A DNA stretch of 64,000 nt. Source: Notamacropus eugenii. Taxonomy: Eukaryota; Chordata; Mammalia; Diprotodontia; Macropodidae. The notes under the pieces are model-generated. The model was not told the DNA's origin and searched no databases. It was given only the letters and a program-made list of their open reading frames with translations. The stretch is taken from the NCBI RefSeq assembly GCF_028372415.1, contig NC_092872.1, forward strand, positions 260,301,008-260,365,007, given 5' to 3'. The first letter of the stretch is position 1. Every line of letters starts with the position of its first letter. Position numbers and translations under genes: made by a program. This document shows, one piece after another, positions 34,850 through 48,539 of the stretch.

Positions 34850-36760
34850 AATAGAAGTATAAAATTTATTTAAAACCACCCACAAAGTTCTGTGTAATCA
34901 GGAATGATACAATTTGTAATAGACTTTTTAAAAACTCATGACAAGATTTAAAATATATTTTCAATTACAGTATTCATTTAGCCTTATTTAGTTAGGACAA
35001 TGAAAAATGAAATTTAACGCTCTAAACATATGAGACACACAAGAAAATAGAACAGAACAGACAAATTCCACAATAACTATCTTTACATGTATGTTTCAAT
35101 ACTAGTATCAACATTTCAATGCATCTTGTTACATAAACATGGAATCCTGTACAACAACTGCTGTGCACCAAAAATTTAGCTTAATTAGATCTTTCAAGTA
35201 ACTTGCAGTCACAACTCAAAAGTCTTCAAGTACTGCTGGGAAGGGTTCCCTTGTCTGCAGAGGTTATTTCAAATGTTAATTATGAACTTAAGTCATTATA
35301 ACTCTCCTTTTCTACCAACTATGATGTGGTGAAGTGCTTTTTCTTTTTAAAATTTCCCCCATATGTTGGGAACTTTAAAAAAGAAGTATTTTTTGAAAGA
35401 AGTGTTTGCTTATTAAGTCATTCTCTGTTCTAGAACATGTGATACAGTAGGTTGGTAAGAGGGAAAACATTCCCAAATACAAAAGATTAAAGCTGTAAAA
35501 TAAATAGTAAATGCACCCTCCCAAGAGAAAAATAAAAATATATTGATTAACAAGATATTAATTTGCTTTAGAACTGACTACCTTCTCAGTTCCAATGATG
35601 ATCTTTGAATATAATCTTTCCCCTTCCTACAAATGAATTTTGCTTCTGCTGACATCATAATGGAACCAGGGTGTTACTATGCATGGGAGCCTACCTGACC
35701 CGATCCCACATACTATGAATGAAAACTGAACTGGTACTGTTGCTTTTTCCCAACTAGCAGATTTGGGAATTGCCTTGCCTGGATTTGGATTTCCTTCCGG
35801 AATATGTCATGGTGTTTCAGCACAACTAAACAAGACCATGCACCCTACAGTTTTGTCACAATGAAACTGAATTTATGTTTATGTTACCAACAAAATGGTT
35901 CCCACAAATATTATTGAAATTATCAGGCTATTACTTGGGCACTTCTCTGAAAGCACCTATCACAGTGATACACATTGACTTATAATCATCAGCAACAATA
36001 ATAGATTCCCACGATCTGAAGAAAAGTGAAATAGTTTGATATTTGACACCACAAAAAATCCCTTGCTTATGTGAATTTATAATTTCCTAAATTGTCTAAC
36101 AACAGAACTCATGAATCATGAGGTTAGTGGGCCATCATCACTGCTCCTGTTTGTACATGGGTGGGGAATAACATATTTACAAAATTTAGGCCAAATCTAC
36201 TGACATTAATTCACCGAGAACCTTCTTTTCACTTATGAACATAGTGAGAACTCCATCCTTCTTACAGCTCAGGTAAATGTGTTTTTACATTTGCACCTAG
36301 ACACAGGAGAAAAAGAACCCTCAGAAACTGTAAGATAATACAGGGGTTCCTTTACAGAGATGATAACATACCTTAGATTTTTGCTGTTGGGAAAGACAAA
36401 ACAAAGGATTGTCATTTACCCTCAGTACATCCTTGGTACTATTTATTAGTTTGTATAGAATGATTTTCACATTGAACTTAAATAATAAGTTATAACATAT
36501 GTGGCCTTCGTCTTTTCAGGAAATCTTCTATTGGTTTGGTTAGAAGGTTATCCTACCCCCACCTCGAACCCCCACCCCCACTCCATTTAGGAAACAATTC
36601 AGAATATTCTAAACAGTAAGAAGAAAAAAAGATTAAAAAAAGATAAGAGAAGATAAAAGCACACATAGCAAAACTCAATAATTAAGAACCGATGGTAATT
36701 TGGATTCATAAATTAGGCTTGTTAGGGTAAATAATGAAAAATTTAAGCAAAAATATCTTG
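34850..36760. other. Repeat-poor block with a minus-strand poly(A) signal
   Basis: About 1.9 kb of AT-rich unique-looking DNA begins, seen from the minus strand, at about 36.76 kb and ends at AATAAA (34865-34870). There is no coding potential. It resembles the end of a long 3'UTR; the nearest minus-strand gene upstream is TET1. Confidence 0.4.
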
Positions 36761-36764
36761 CCAT

Positions 36765-37025
36765 TTAGAAGCACCTAGGTGGCACAGTTCGTAGAGTTTG
36801 GGGCCTGGAGTCAGGAACTCATCTTTGTGAGTTCAAATCTGGCTTCAAACATTTACTCGATGGGTGACCTTGGGCAAGTCATTTAACCTTGTTTGCCTCA
36901 GTTTCCTCATCTGTAAAATGAGCCAGAGAAGGAAATGGCAAACCATTCCAGTATCTTTGCCAAGAAAACTCCAGATGGAGTCACAGAGAGTCAAACATGA
37001 CTGAAAACCATGACTTAACAACAAC
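36765..37025 (+). repeat. Marsupial CORE-SINE (MAR1-type), nearly complete
   Basis: It has the tRNA-like head (gcacctaggtggcacagttc, ggcctggagtcagg), the core (tgggcaagtcatttaacctt, cagtttcctcatctgtaaaa) and the tail gagtcaaacatgactgaaa. Confidence 0.9.
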
Positions 37026-37058
37026 CACCTTGCCATTTAAAGGAAAACTTCCTGAGCC

Positions 37059-37132
37059 CTTTGGAAGCACCATTTCAACTAAAGTATTAATGGAAGGAAA
37101 AGTTGGAGCACTTTGGAAGCACCATTTCAACT
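37059..37132 (+). repeat. 22-bp direct repeat
   Basis: The sequence ctttggaagcaccatttcaa plus ct occurs at 37059-37080 and 37111-37132, a local tandem duplication with a 52-bp period. Confidence 0.9.
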
Positions 37133-37239
37133 TAAGTTTGAATTAGAAATGATTCATATCTATTTATCTGGCCAATTCTCCACTTGGCTATCCCTATTAG
37201 TTATTTATGTTACTGGCTGCTTTTAACCCTGGGAAATAT

Positions 37240-37400
37240 ATCAGGAGAACTTTGTGTTCCAGACGTGCTGCTTAGCTGTGCAACTCTGGACAAATCATTT
37301 ATCCTTGCTGGGCCTACTTTACCATCTGTGAAATGGAAACAATGAATGGTTACTGCTCTACCTTCACTGAGAATAAAATTGGAATAAGAAAAATCCCTTT
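37240..37400 (+). repeat. MIR-like fragment
   Basis: gcaactctggacaaatcatt and accatctgtgaaatggaaac. Confidence 0.6.
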
Positions 37401-37419
37401 GAACAAAGAAAACAATTGT

Positions 37420-40320
37420 ACATGATTTATTATTACCATCAGATTATCCTTTACAATTACTACTATTTTTCTTAGCAGCTCCTTTTATCTCTTTAACTGA
37501 GGTTAAACTGGTCTACACAATAGCAGGGAAGATAGGTAAACAACTTCCAAGTGGTGGGCTCATCCTTGAACCCTGCAAAGAGCAAATGGGCTGACTGAGT
37601 CTGCTCCTGAGGAACTCTGAAGGACTTTTGAATGCTTACTTAGAATATGTTAGTAACCTCTCTTAGGAGGATTTAAAAACTATCTTTCATTTGCTTTCAA
37701 CCAATTTTCAATTGATCAGACCAAGTCTTCAGAAGAGCTTTTGTTATTACTAAAGAATCCCTTGGTATGTGGGGCTCAGGTAGGAATTAGGAGGATAGAA
37801 CAATTGCACATTTCCTCCTTTAAAATGAAGTGTTGATGATTTTTCATTTAACTAAGAAAGCTATATTCTATAATTCAGATTTTTAACTATCAAAGTTATT
37901 TTTTCTCCAATTAAATTCTATGAGTGTAAGACTCTGGGGCACAAAAATAGCCCTTTCTAGATATGATAAATTAAACAGTCCCCCCCCCCCCACTTTAATA
38001 CCCCATTTTACAACCCAATTGCTTACTAAAGAACGTAAGTTTAGTGCTTTAAACTTAGTACTAGCATTTGGGTGGTTGGCAACAGGTACTCATGAGCACA
38101 CAGAGGCAGCCCATACTTCTCACTTGAAGACTTAGTCACCTGAAAAAAACCATTTCCTGTCTCTCTCAGAGCAGGCTGGTGCCGTCAGAAGAGCATAAGT
38201 TCAAGTAAGAAACTTTGTTCTGTCCATACAAGGTACTATCAAGAGAAATGGAAGGGAGGCCAACTTTGTTGGGGTCCCTGTTATTGAAGTATGAATTGGC
38301 TGAGGGGAGGGGAAGGAGAGGAACAGAAACCAAAAGCAGGACTTAGCTTACTAATAAAGTCAGAGGAAAGGACCTCAGGCTGGAAAAATTGAAAATCTAG
38401 TTAAGATTACTGAAGACCAACTTGTGAGGCAGAGGAGAGAAAAAAAATCAAGTAGTTACTTTTGAACAGTTTATAGTTAATTAACATGGCCTTCTTAACT
38501 GGAAAGAATTATTCACTTAGTAACCATCATTATCCCTCAGAAGTATTAAGAAAGTCACCTCACGTCTATGTCTCTCTCACCTCTAGATAAAATTACGCTA
38601 AAATTTAGATGGTGGCAGGAGTCTCTACATAAAAATCATCAATAAAATAAAATGAACAGTCAAATAAAAGATAAAGAATCAGAGAAACAGGCAGAAATGC
38701 AACCACAATGAAGTGCCTACAGGGTGAATAATATAACAAATTAAGGGATAGAGAAAGGAAAAAACCTGGGGCAAAGTTTTGAAAACTGAGAGAAGATAGT
38801 ATAAATGAGAAGGATTAGTCTGAGGAAGTACGGGGTCAGCCCCAGAGTTTGACTACCTAGTAGACAATGACTAGGCTGTCTAAAAGGCAGGAAAAAAATT
38901 TAGGAAGAAGGCAAGAAAGAAGCTAATGGACAACCTGAAAGCACAAGGTAATTACTTCTTGTTTGTGGTAGACTGGCAAAAAGAATTGGTAATGGTATTT
39001 TACTGAGTGGTTAGAGGAAAGAGAAATTAATTCCAAGTGTTGGAGAGTTAGAGAGATCAGGGAATGACTTTCAAGCTCACAGTTTTTGGGTGGTAGATAC
39101 AACAATACTATCATAGACTAAAACTACTTGCATAACGTTTTTCAGAGAGAAATTGAGGGAAAACTCACTTTTTATTAAAAACCAGAAATTTCAGCCCTAA
39201 GTGAAGGGCACATAGATTCATGATTTTCTGAAGCACTAAAAAAAAAGTATGGAGCACTTATATTTGGGAAGGAGACAGTAATGGTCTAGAGTGGGGTACT
39301 TAACCCACAGAGCTGGTTGCTGTACTTGGTTAAAGCACAGTGCTAAGGAGATTGAACTTGTTAATGGGTTAACTAGCTTTGCACAATAAAACACTTCCCT
39401 CAAAATTAGTAAAGACTTTGCCCTTAAATACAAAGGCAACTCAACAAGAAATAGACAAAGCAATGTTAAAACCAGCTAGATGCACAGTGGAAAAACTTGC
39501 AACTTGCAGCTGATTTAGTGGTGTTATCCTCCCTGTTTCTTTTTCATGGTCATTGTGGTTTTTGAGTCACACCTCTCCACCACTTCACAGATAACTTAAT
39601 CTCCTGAATCTGATTAGTGATCTGGGCTTGCCCAACCAAGTACTAAGCTAGGGCAGGTGGAGGCCTCTCTAAACTCCCTAAATATTTAGGTACATTGGGG
39701 AGAAATTATCTGGAAGCTTGATCAGTGTATTCCCTTGATAAAGATTTGCTTACTGGAATGGACAACATGGCTTCCATATCTAGCAGGACACAAGATTCCT
39801 TCACAGGTAAAAGTCATGGAGATTGTTGTGTAGACATAGGCAAAGGAGGAGGACATTCTGCTCTAAGAGCAGAGACACAAGAAAGGAGGCAAAATTAAAA
39901 TTGTCTTATCCCCAAATCCTTCAAAATGGTAGAACGACACTTATTACTATGATGTCAGGCTGCATCAACAGAGATGTTATCATTGTGCTGGACAGTTCCA
40001 CATGAGTAAACTATACCCATACCTTCAAGGTAGTATTGAATAAAGACACCTAAACCAAGCTTCTTTCCTCTTTCCAACCCTGACAACTACAAAGGGGATT
40101 TAGAAAAGAATGTTTCTATGTAAATTCAGAGCAAATGACTTTCTCTGTTAAATGGACATCCTGTCCTATGATCATGCAACTAAAAATTTCCCCATGACGT
40201 CAAAGTCCATGGTAATGTGACATCTAGACCAAAAAAGATTTCTATAGACAAAATGGAATTATGTGACATAAACATAGCATATATTGGCATATGCACATTA
40301 ATTATGCACTCCTACGACAC
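37420..40320. other. Intergenic DNA between TET1 and CCAR1, nothing recognised
   Basis: AT-rich sequence with a poly(C) run near 37980-37992 and no gene or clear repeat that I can name. Confidence 0.5.
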
Positions 40321-40329
40321 TGATAGTGG

Positions 40330-40545
40330 CATTTCATCTGCATGGTGTAGTGAAAAGAGCATAGGTTACAATTCCAGAGTTACTTCAAGTCCCAGCTCTG
40401 TCACTTTATACCCATGTGACCTTTGACCAGTCACTGAACCTTTAGGGCCTCAGTTTCCTTTTCTGTAAAATGAAGGGTTGGGACCAGATGACCATGACCT
40501 CAAAGATCTCTCCTAGTGCTAAATCTATCATTTTATGACCATTAC
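40330..40545 (+). repeat. MIR/CORE-SINE
   Basis: gcatggtgtagtgaaaagag, cagtcactgaacctttaggg and cagtttccttttctgtaaaa. Confidence 0.8.
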
Positions 40546-41860
40546 GAATTTTGTCCCAGGTAATCTGTCTAGACACCTTAAATATTTTAGGTTTCTTTCC
40601 TTGCATATACTATTGTAATGGTCTCTTTTTTAATTAGTCAGATTACACTATGATACCAATAAATCAGAAAGTAGGTTGTTTTGTATGGACTGATTCTCAG
40701 TAGATGATTTACGAGAGACATGCCTGCTGCTTTCCAACTTAGCCAGGTGCAGGCTCACCTATTATGTTTCCCAGGAATTTGCCTGTGGATGGATGCTAGT
40801 TGAATGCCTCTCACGAGAATGCTACATTTGACCAATGGGAAAATAGACAGTAAGCCTGCAGCCTTGCATAATAAAGGTATTGGAAGACTATTTAGATAAG
40901 AAGCAAAATAATTACCTAAAAAGAATTTAAAATCAGGCTTATGGGCAATAAACATATTCCTCGTTTAAAGGAAGCTTTGAAACTGATTCAACTTATCAAG
41001 CATTTATTAAGCACCTAGTGATTTGAACAACTTAACAAATATTCTCTCAATAACTATAACAATCCTTTGATTGACACCATAGGCCAACACCCTGCTTGGT
41101 ACTTGGTTAAGGAGCTGAACCCCTTACAGGATTGATAAAGAAAAAGAAAAGATTTCGACACCAGCAGAGATGAATTAGATATTTTAGTTTGGGGCTACTG
41201 GTTCTGTTTGAGGAAAGAAGTAGCACCAACAGTGCCAAAGAGTTAGCTTTCGGCGGTAGCGGACAGCTATATCTTTGATGAGAGATCAGAGATGAGGAGA
41301 TTCCTTAACTTGCTACAAAGTGATGACATTAAACCCTCAGGCTATGCATTAACCATGAAGATAATGCATTACTATCAAAAGGGTTTATACTATATAAAAA
41401 ATTCAGATAATGATTATACAGAGAAGGGACATAAGTATAGAGGAGTTGTTACTTAATCAAATCATGCTAATGGACAATTTTCCTAGTGACCTTCTATTTG
41501 AAGCCAGATTTATTTCTGGGTTTTATAAATATTAGTATTCTTAAATGGCCCAATGGAAATTTCAAGAGATACATATGGTGTGGACTACTAACTATGTGTT
41601 AAATGAACACGACCTTATAAAAATCACTGGCAGTAGAAAAGGCTGAAAAAAGAAAGGAGTCCAACACCGGATATCAGCTATAGCATAACCTGGCATAACA
41701 AAATTAAATGGAATTCAAATTTCCTGGTTAATAACTTGGTTCAGATTAGGAGTTTTCCTAATTTGACCAGGCTTCAAAAACTTGAATTCTGAGGGACCCA
41801 ACTCCTTTTGTGTTTATTGAAAATTTCAGGGCACAGGTAACTAGGAGGAAATGATGATGT

Positions 41861-41901
41861 AAGAGGTGTGTATGTGTGTGTGTATGTGTGTGTGTGTGTG
41901 T

Positions 41902-41953
<52 letters not shown>
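41861..41953. repeat. (GT)n microsatellite
   Basis: About 93 bp of tg repeats, with a few ta interruptions. It makes long frames of repeated dipeptides that are not genes. Confidence 0.95.
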
Positions 41954-41956
<3 letters not shown>

Positions 41957-42899
41957 AGCAAGGGTCCTTTTATATTTGTCAGGATTCAGGGACCTAGAGA
42001 ACACAAGAGAAAGGCCATATCCTACTAGGTTGAACTGAAAATCCTCCGACCTCTGTGTTCCCAAAAAGGTGGATTGCTAAGAGGCATATCTGCTCTACAA
42101 CAAGCACTCAAGCTGAAAGAATAGAGTCCCTTCTGAATGACTGGCAAGAGTTAGGAAAACACTAGTTTACCTTATTTTTCCTCTGGGAGATAATTTAAAT
42201 ACCCTCACCCGTAGCACATCCTGGACCAGAAGGCCAGAAATAAAAATTTTAGAGAAAACTCCAAGATCATTCCTTGTAATATTGTCTCACTTTTCCTTGT
42301 GTTTGTTACTGTCTCCATACTCTCAATAGAAGAGACAGCTCAGTATTTTTTCCCAATGAATTTGTGTGATGAGGAAATAAGTTGAATCAAGGCTGCTAGT
42401 AGAAGCTAAGGCTCAGAATTTAAAATGATTAGCACCCCTGCTAAATATTGGAGTAGTAAGGTTGCTCTTTGGGGGGGTGAGGGTTATAGGAGCTCTGCCT
42501 TTACCATTTTAAGAACTATAAGACAGGGTTAATCATTGAGGAACTAGATAGTTAATTTCTAAAGCTACTTGGCTCAAGCTGCCATTTCTAATCAGTAATA
42601 GGCCACTGTGCTAAACAAAGGAGAAGTGTGTATTCCTGATTATCTGATTATCCAATACTTCCAAATACCTCGAAGTAGCCAGAGCAATTTACAATTCACC
42701 ACTTATACAGTCATAACATATACAAAACTTCAGGCTCACAAAAATATACATGTCTTAAAATGGAGATCTAAGGCACACCAAAGACTAACACAATTCAATG
42801 TATTTTCTTATACACGTTCAAGAAGCAGAAAATTTCTGGTCCAAGATGGTGGTCCAGCATTTTGACTTTTTTTGTTATTTAGAATCCCTCCATATTCCT

Positions 42900-44904
42900 T
42901 TACTTGAGCCAGTCAAAAGTTGGACACAACACCTTGCTCCACAGGGGATTTGCCAATCTTACTTAATATAGTAAATTACAAAATGTTCAGAGAGACAATG
43001 ACACTCCAGTGAGGGATATACAGGAAAAACATTTTTTTAATTCAAAAGTTCATGTATTTTCTGCACCCAAACTTTCAATATTAATGGTTGTGGTAGATTC
43101 CTATGGTATTTCCAAGGAAAAAGCACCATTAGTTTAGATACTAGCAAGTAACCTAGACATTTCAGATTTATTTTGTTATAGCACCTCTACATTATAACAC
43201 AGTCAAATACAGCATTAGTATAATTCTTCATAGACAAAAGGTTTAGTTTGGATAACCTTACTGTTTGGCTATAACTTCATTCAATAAATAAATGTAAAAA
43301 TGAAAAAGGAAGGCAGATGGGATTCTATAGCATTTAGTAAAGGGAGTGTCAACTTTTCCTATTTTTAGAACAAAAGTAACCATATTTATTTGGTGAAATA
43401 GAAGTTTTCAAAAATTGAGAGCAAATGATTCAAAATTAAAATGAATTTTCCAACAAAATAAGAAACCCATGTTTTAAAATATTCACAGAAGTTGCTCACG
43501 AAGGAAAAAAAGATCTATTTGAACTGAGTTAGCATTTGTCCTGACTACTGAACATTTCCGTAGGATCTTGTTTGATTCATTTTATATAGGCAATGAAAAA
43601 AAAGAGATGCTCTGCTTTTTTCATTTGAATCAACTTTTTCTCCCATATCAGTAAGAGTTTTCAGAATAAACAAGGCAAGTCTAAGGGTTATTTATTTATT
43701 TTGTTTCTTACCCCATACCTTCTGGGCATTAGGAGGATTTGGTGGTTTTAAACCCCACTCCAAATTTCAATGTTCCATATAATGAGAATCTACCTCACCT
43801 GTCTTTGTTCTGAAAAATTCTTCACTGATGAGGACGGATGAGAGTTTGGTTAGTTTAGCAAGACTGCTAAAAAAAAAAAAAAATCCGAGAGTTTACCTTA
43901 AAAAAGCTCCCAATGTTATTTTAACTCCCAATAATAATACAGACAAACTGATAATATATTTTCTAACTTTGATTTTGTAGACAACAGTTTTCTGCATTGC
44001 TTACTGATTTATATGTATCTGATATTTTTAACGAAAAAAGGTCAAATTAAAAAAAACCACAAACCACATACATTATTAGTATACATACTTCAGTTGTAGC
44101 AATATGGAACTCTACACAGCAAGAATAAAATGATTTCTTTTGTAGAATATGCACAAACAATAGACAATATGATTCTTATACTATACTATTTCAAGTTAAT
44201 TTTAAAAATAGAAAGTGCTTTTAAAATATATATGTATATATATTTACAGTTTACAAACAGCCTCCAACCATCACTAAGGATAACAACTGGGTCGTTCTAT
44301 ATGATACGAGAACTCTTTCCAGAGAGAGGGAATTTCATTGGTTACTTGTGAAGGTATAAATGGATTTTCACTTTTAGAGCAATGATTGGAAGTTGTTGGA
44401 AGAATGGCACCATGAAGTAATAGTTGAGCTTATCTTTCACTGTTTCAATGTGGTTAAGCACCAAGAGCTATGGACAGCTAATACTGTAAAACTTGATTTT
44501 TACCTTTTAAAATAGGAAAGAATCTGTTAAAATCCTCTAAAAATGATTTTTCTTTCATAGTAAACAGACTCGATTTAAAGCACCAAAATATAAATTCCTA
44601 AAGGTCATAAACTGAATCTTTCTATCAAGGTTAATAACCTAACCAAAACTTTTCTTAAGCAATCTATTAAAAACTATAAAATTTCATTTTTTTTGTTTAA
44701 AATGTGCTTAAGCACCACTCCACCAATGGTCAAAATATAAAGTCACATTTAAGAAATCACTCTCCCCCCCATTTTTATTTTTACCTCAGCCTTAAAATGG
44801 TTGAGATGAACAAAGAGAAAACTACAACTTGACTCTTTTTTTTCAACAGCACCTTGAAGTAACAGAACATTGCACGGGGGCAAGATTCTGTGTTTTAAAA
44901 GCCT
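42900..44904 (-). other. TET1: TET1 3' untranslated region (proximal part; end uncertain)
   Basis: This is the AT-rich, repeat-poor sequence directly after the TET1 stop codon. Possible minus-strand AATAAA signals are at 44774-44779, 43691-43700 (overlapping), 43385-43390 and 43167-43172, with ATTAAA at 43036-43041. I cannot tell which is used. The chosen end assumes a 3'UTR of about 2 kb, similar in scale to the human gene. A longer form reaching 34.87 kb is possible (see findings). Confidence 0.45.
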
Positions 44905-46022
44905 TCAGACCCAATGATTGTAGGGCCCTGCAACTTGAGTGAGAGCATAAGAAGACACTGTAATGACATTGTCATGAGTTACTGTTAATGCTTTCCGGGA
45001 AGGAATTTGGTTCAATTCATTTTCCTCACAGAAAATCTCAGGACTCTCAGTAGGCTGCTTGGTTTTCTGGTTGTTGGCATTTTCAGTAGCTAGCCTCTCA
45101 GCCTCTCTCTCTTTCTCTCGGGCTCTTTCAGCCATCTTTGCCTCCCATACAGCCCACCCATGCCTTGGTTCATTCAGGTTCTTGTGCTGATAGAAGACAA
45201 GGGAGATCCGTGTGGGATGGTTGCGGTTTGGCTTTCGAAGGGGTGTCGTGGCATGGAGCTCTCGCCGGGCACACTCAATTAGCACCGAGCCATGGGAAGG
45301 GGCCACTGCCACTCCACCAATGTTGTCATCCAGGAAGTTATGTTCGCTGTCTGACCACATCTCTTCTGATTTCTCTTCACTGTCAGCTGATTCAGTCAGC
45401 TCATCACTTGGTATCTGCTCAGGAACTGATGGGAAATGAGCAGTTAGCTCAGGTTCTTGTCTGCTGGGATGCACCAGGGATGAAGCCAAAGCAGCAATTT
45501 CACTTGAACCTGTCTTGTGCTCATTGTCTGATTTCACTGGGGTGGAGTCACCAGGGCTAGCTATCTGAGTAACAGGTGATAGTAAGGATGGAGGTTGAAA
45601 TTTTGTCACATTGGAAATTAAATGCTCATCTGGGTCAGTAGGAAGGTCAGTATGAATTTGGGGATCTGTCATGGTGGAAACCATGCCAGGAAAGGGTGCT
45701 GGCTCAGCATTCAGTAGAAGCCCAGGGCATTCCTCGGTTACTGCATTAGCACCACTGTATTTTGTAGAAACCACTGTCCAGGGTGGAACACTACCCTGAT
45801 CTGAAAACCCATAGGAAATTTCAGAGTCATTCTGAAATGAAGTTGTTGTCAAGCCAGACACAGGGGTCAGGGAGGAGTTCAGAGGTAAGTTTGACCCCTT
45901 CAGTGGGTGATGAATGGACTTGATCCAAGAGTAGCTTGTAGTGTTGGCCGCATGATGAAGATTAAAATGTGGGTCTGGAAGTTCGCTCTTCCCATCAGGT
46001 TGCAATGACTCTGTTTTGTTAC
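44905..46022 (-). CDS. TET1: TET1 last coding exon: C-terminal end of the dioxygenase domain, with stop codon
   Basis: TET enzymes are Fe(II)/2-oxoglutarate dioxygenases that oxidise 5-methylcytosine to 5-hydroxymethylcytosine and beyond in the nucleus. This exon gives 372 residues, counting the Gly split across the junction. The first ~230 residues are a Ser/Pro/Thr-rich, low-complexity stretch matching the spacer that interrupts the TET double-stranded beta-helix. Then comes the conserved core: [30 protein letters not shown], and the LHATTP motif, whose His (codon 45253-45255) corresponds to the third iron ligand. The [13 protein letters not shown] motif carries the Arg (45208-45210) that contacts 2-oxoglutarate. 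The end, NELNQIPS...AGPYNHWV, matches TET1; TET2 ends in GPYNRYI. The acceptor (tag at 46023-46025) restores the frame with the exon at 50472-50811. Several Ser/Pro blocks differ from human TET1, as expected for the spacer. The family assignment is very secure. Confidence 0.97.
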
Positions 46023-46689
46023 CTATACAAAGAAAGAAATAAGAAAAGGGGAAAACATCATACCAAAACATGAATACAAACTGCTTTTCTACATAGTACC
46101 CAATAAGTAAATGTTTCTAATGAAACATGCTACTCTTAAATTTTTTGGCATGTGCTTTTTAAAACTGAGATCAAAATATTTAGACCTAGATAGAAAGGAT
46201 CTTAAAAATCGCCTAGTTTGGAAAGTCTGATATTTCATTCAATGACTCATACCCATGGACCCAGACCTCTGAATAGTTTTGGGGGGTTTTATTGAACTAT
46301 TTTCTCTCTTCTGTATATGTATGTGTGCATGTGTGTGTATGTGTATGTATGTCATAAGGAAGATGGATCTCTGGGATGGCAAGAGTAAAAGGGGCTATCT
46401 AGGTGATGAGATAACAAAAGACCTATCCAATCTGTTAACATTTTTTTTTTGAAACCAGCACTTTTTACAGATGATACTTAGCCAAGGCCCGGAGAGTAGC
46501 AATGACTGCCTCTGGCTACAGAGATAGGAAAGAACAGGGCTAAGGCTTAGGTCAGGGGTCTTTCCTGTCATCCTGTTGTCTAACATTTGCTGATTTCTTC
46601 CTAAGTTCATCTCCATTTTGAGGATCTTTGATGTCTTCAGTGAGGTCTGAGGGAAGTCCTAAGGAATGGAGGCATCTAGAGGTTAATGA

Positions 46690-46800
46690 ATTTAAGAGAA
46701 ACAAAGAGTTACAAAGAGTCAGAGGCAGGATTTGAATCCAAGCTTCACTGGCTCTGAGTCTGGCAATTAATTATCCACTATATCATGACTACCATATTGT
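46690..46800 (+). repeat. MIR-like fragment
   Basis: gtcagaggcaggatttgaat and cactggctctgagtctggca. Confidence 0.6.
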
Positions 46801-47799
46801 TTATATTGCTGTGAAAATCTGGAATAAAGAAACACATGTCAAACTGCCAACCCCCACCTCATAGACAGTTAGGGCTTTGTTAAATGCTGTGTGGATATAG
46901 AATTGACTTGATGTAGGAGAGAGTAAGAACTGTCCTCATCTTTGTGAAGTTTAGAGGAAGTTCAAATAGAAATGTTTTTTAAAAGCCAGTTTAGAATCAC
47001 AGTAAAATCATTTCCCTCTCTCGGTCTCATATTTCTCATTAGTAAAATAAAGTGTGTGTGTGTGTGTGTGTGTGTGTGAGAAAGGAGGCAAGCATCGGGG
47101 GCATGGATTAGATAATTTCTAAGGTCCCTTTCAACTCAATGATCCTACAGAATATACTCTTTATTTCAGCCAAATTAAAACAAAGTTTATTAAAGATCCT
47201 CCATACTGGATAGATTCTTAAGGAATCTGAACATTTACAATGCTTGGATTGACAAGCAGGCAGAATATACTCTTATTATGGTAGATAAAAATGCCTCCTT
47301 TTAAACCTTTTATTCACTAGAATAAAATAATAACCATAACAATAATTTCATATGAAAAATTATGAGCCCAATATCCCTCATTTAAAGCTTCTTTTCCATT
47401 CATCCTTTTTTTTTTTTTTTAAATAAACAGCCCACTTTGTGGAGACGTTGGATGGGCAAGTAGAAAGTCTTAGCAAAGGTTGTGAGTGCCATGGGTTGGT
47501 AACTGAGTTCCATACTCCTCAGGGCACTTTGATTTCATTTATTTATAGTAATTTCACCATTATTCCATATCAGAATTACAGTAGCTAATTTACACAGTAT
47601 TGTCAGGGGAATGAAACATTCCACTTAAGTGAATTTCCTTCCTTTTAAGGTCTAGAGATAATTTTTAAAAACCTCTTTGACAAATCCTTTAGTAATATAT
47701 TTCACATTTTGTTGCCATAGGGAACAGGGACAGGGACCTGAGCTTTCATAAATGTAGGATGAGGAAACTTCCACCACCATTGTAAGTGAGGACTTTTGT

Positions 47800-47940
47800 T
47801 GTACTTCTCTGTCCTGAAGGGCAGTTCAGAGCACGTAGGGATTAAGTGACTTGCCCAGGACCATACAACCAGTATGTGTCAGAGGTGGGACATGGCCCAA
47901 GGCTTCCTGGTTCCAAGGTCTGTTCCCTTTCTGCTATGTC
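47800..47940 (+). repeat. MIR-like fragment
   Basis: attaagtgacttgcccagga and cagaggtgggacatgg...gcttcctggttcc. Confidence 0.75.
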
Positions 47941-48129
47941 TCAGTAAACATAATTCCCTCCATCATTCACACGACGTAAAATAACACATGATGGGAGTAA
48001 GATTGTGTGTGTAGGTGTGTGTGTGCACACGCTGGACAGAGGATCATTACTTTGAATAACAAAACCTCCACTAACATATTCTTCAGAAGGCTCACCATGG
48101 CAGAGAGAAAAGCCTGGATTCTTCAGGGC

Positions 48130-48365
48130 TGTGCATAGTGTTGGATTTGGAATCATGGAGACCCGAGTTCAAATCTGCCCTTAGACACTTAGCAGTTGTA
48201 TGACTTTGAGCAAGTCACTTAAATTCTATATGCCTTAGTTTCCTCATTTGTGAAACATGGATACTACTAGCAGCTACTTCACAAGTTCGTTGTAAGGATC
48301 CAATGGGATAACATATGTAAAACAGTTTGCAGACCTTAAAGTATCATATAAATGTGATTATTATT
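48130..48365 (+). repeat. CORE-SINE
   Basis: tggaatcatggagacccgag, tgagcaagtcacttaaattc, tagtttcctcatttgtgaaa. Confidence 0.85.
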
Positions 48366-48539
48366 GGTATTACACGTTGCAGAAAGGCTTTAATGGTTTT
48401 AAGGATAGAAGCCCAACTTAGCGAATATTGGAAAGGCCTATGTGACAGAAAAAGGATACCAGGTAAATTACTTTTTAGCCCACTGCAATCCATAAACCCT
48501 TTACCAAGTCACAGAGGAGCTATGATCTAATCAACAATA

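Noticed and set aside
41758..42064. Frames of repeated Thr-His codons
   Set aside because: Translation of the (GT)n microsatellite.
45138..45560. 140-codon frame on the plus strand
   Set aside because: It is antisense to the TET1 last coding exon, whose minus-strand protein is clearly conserved.
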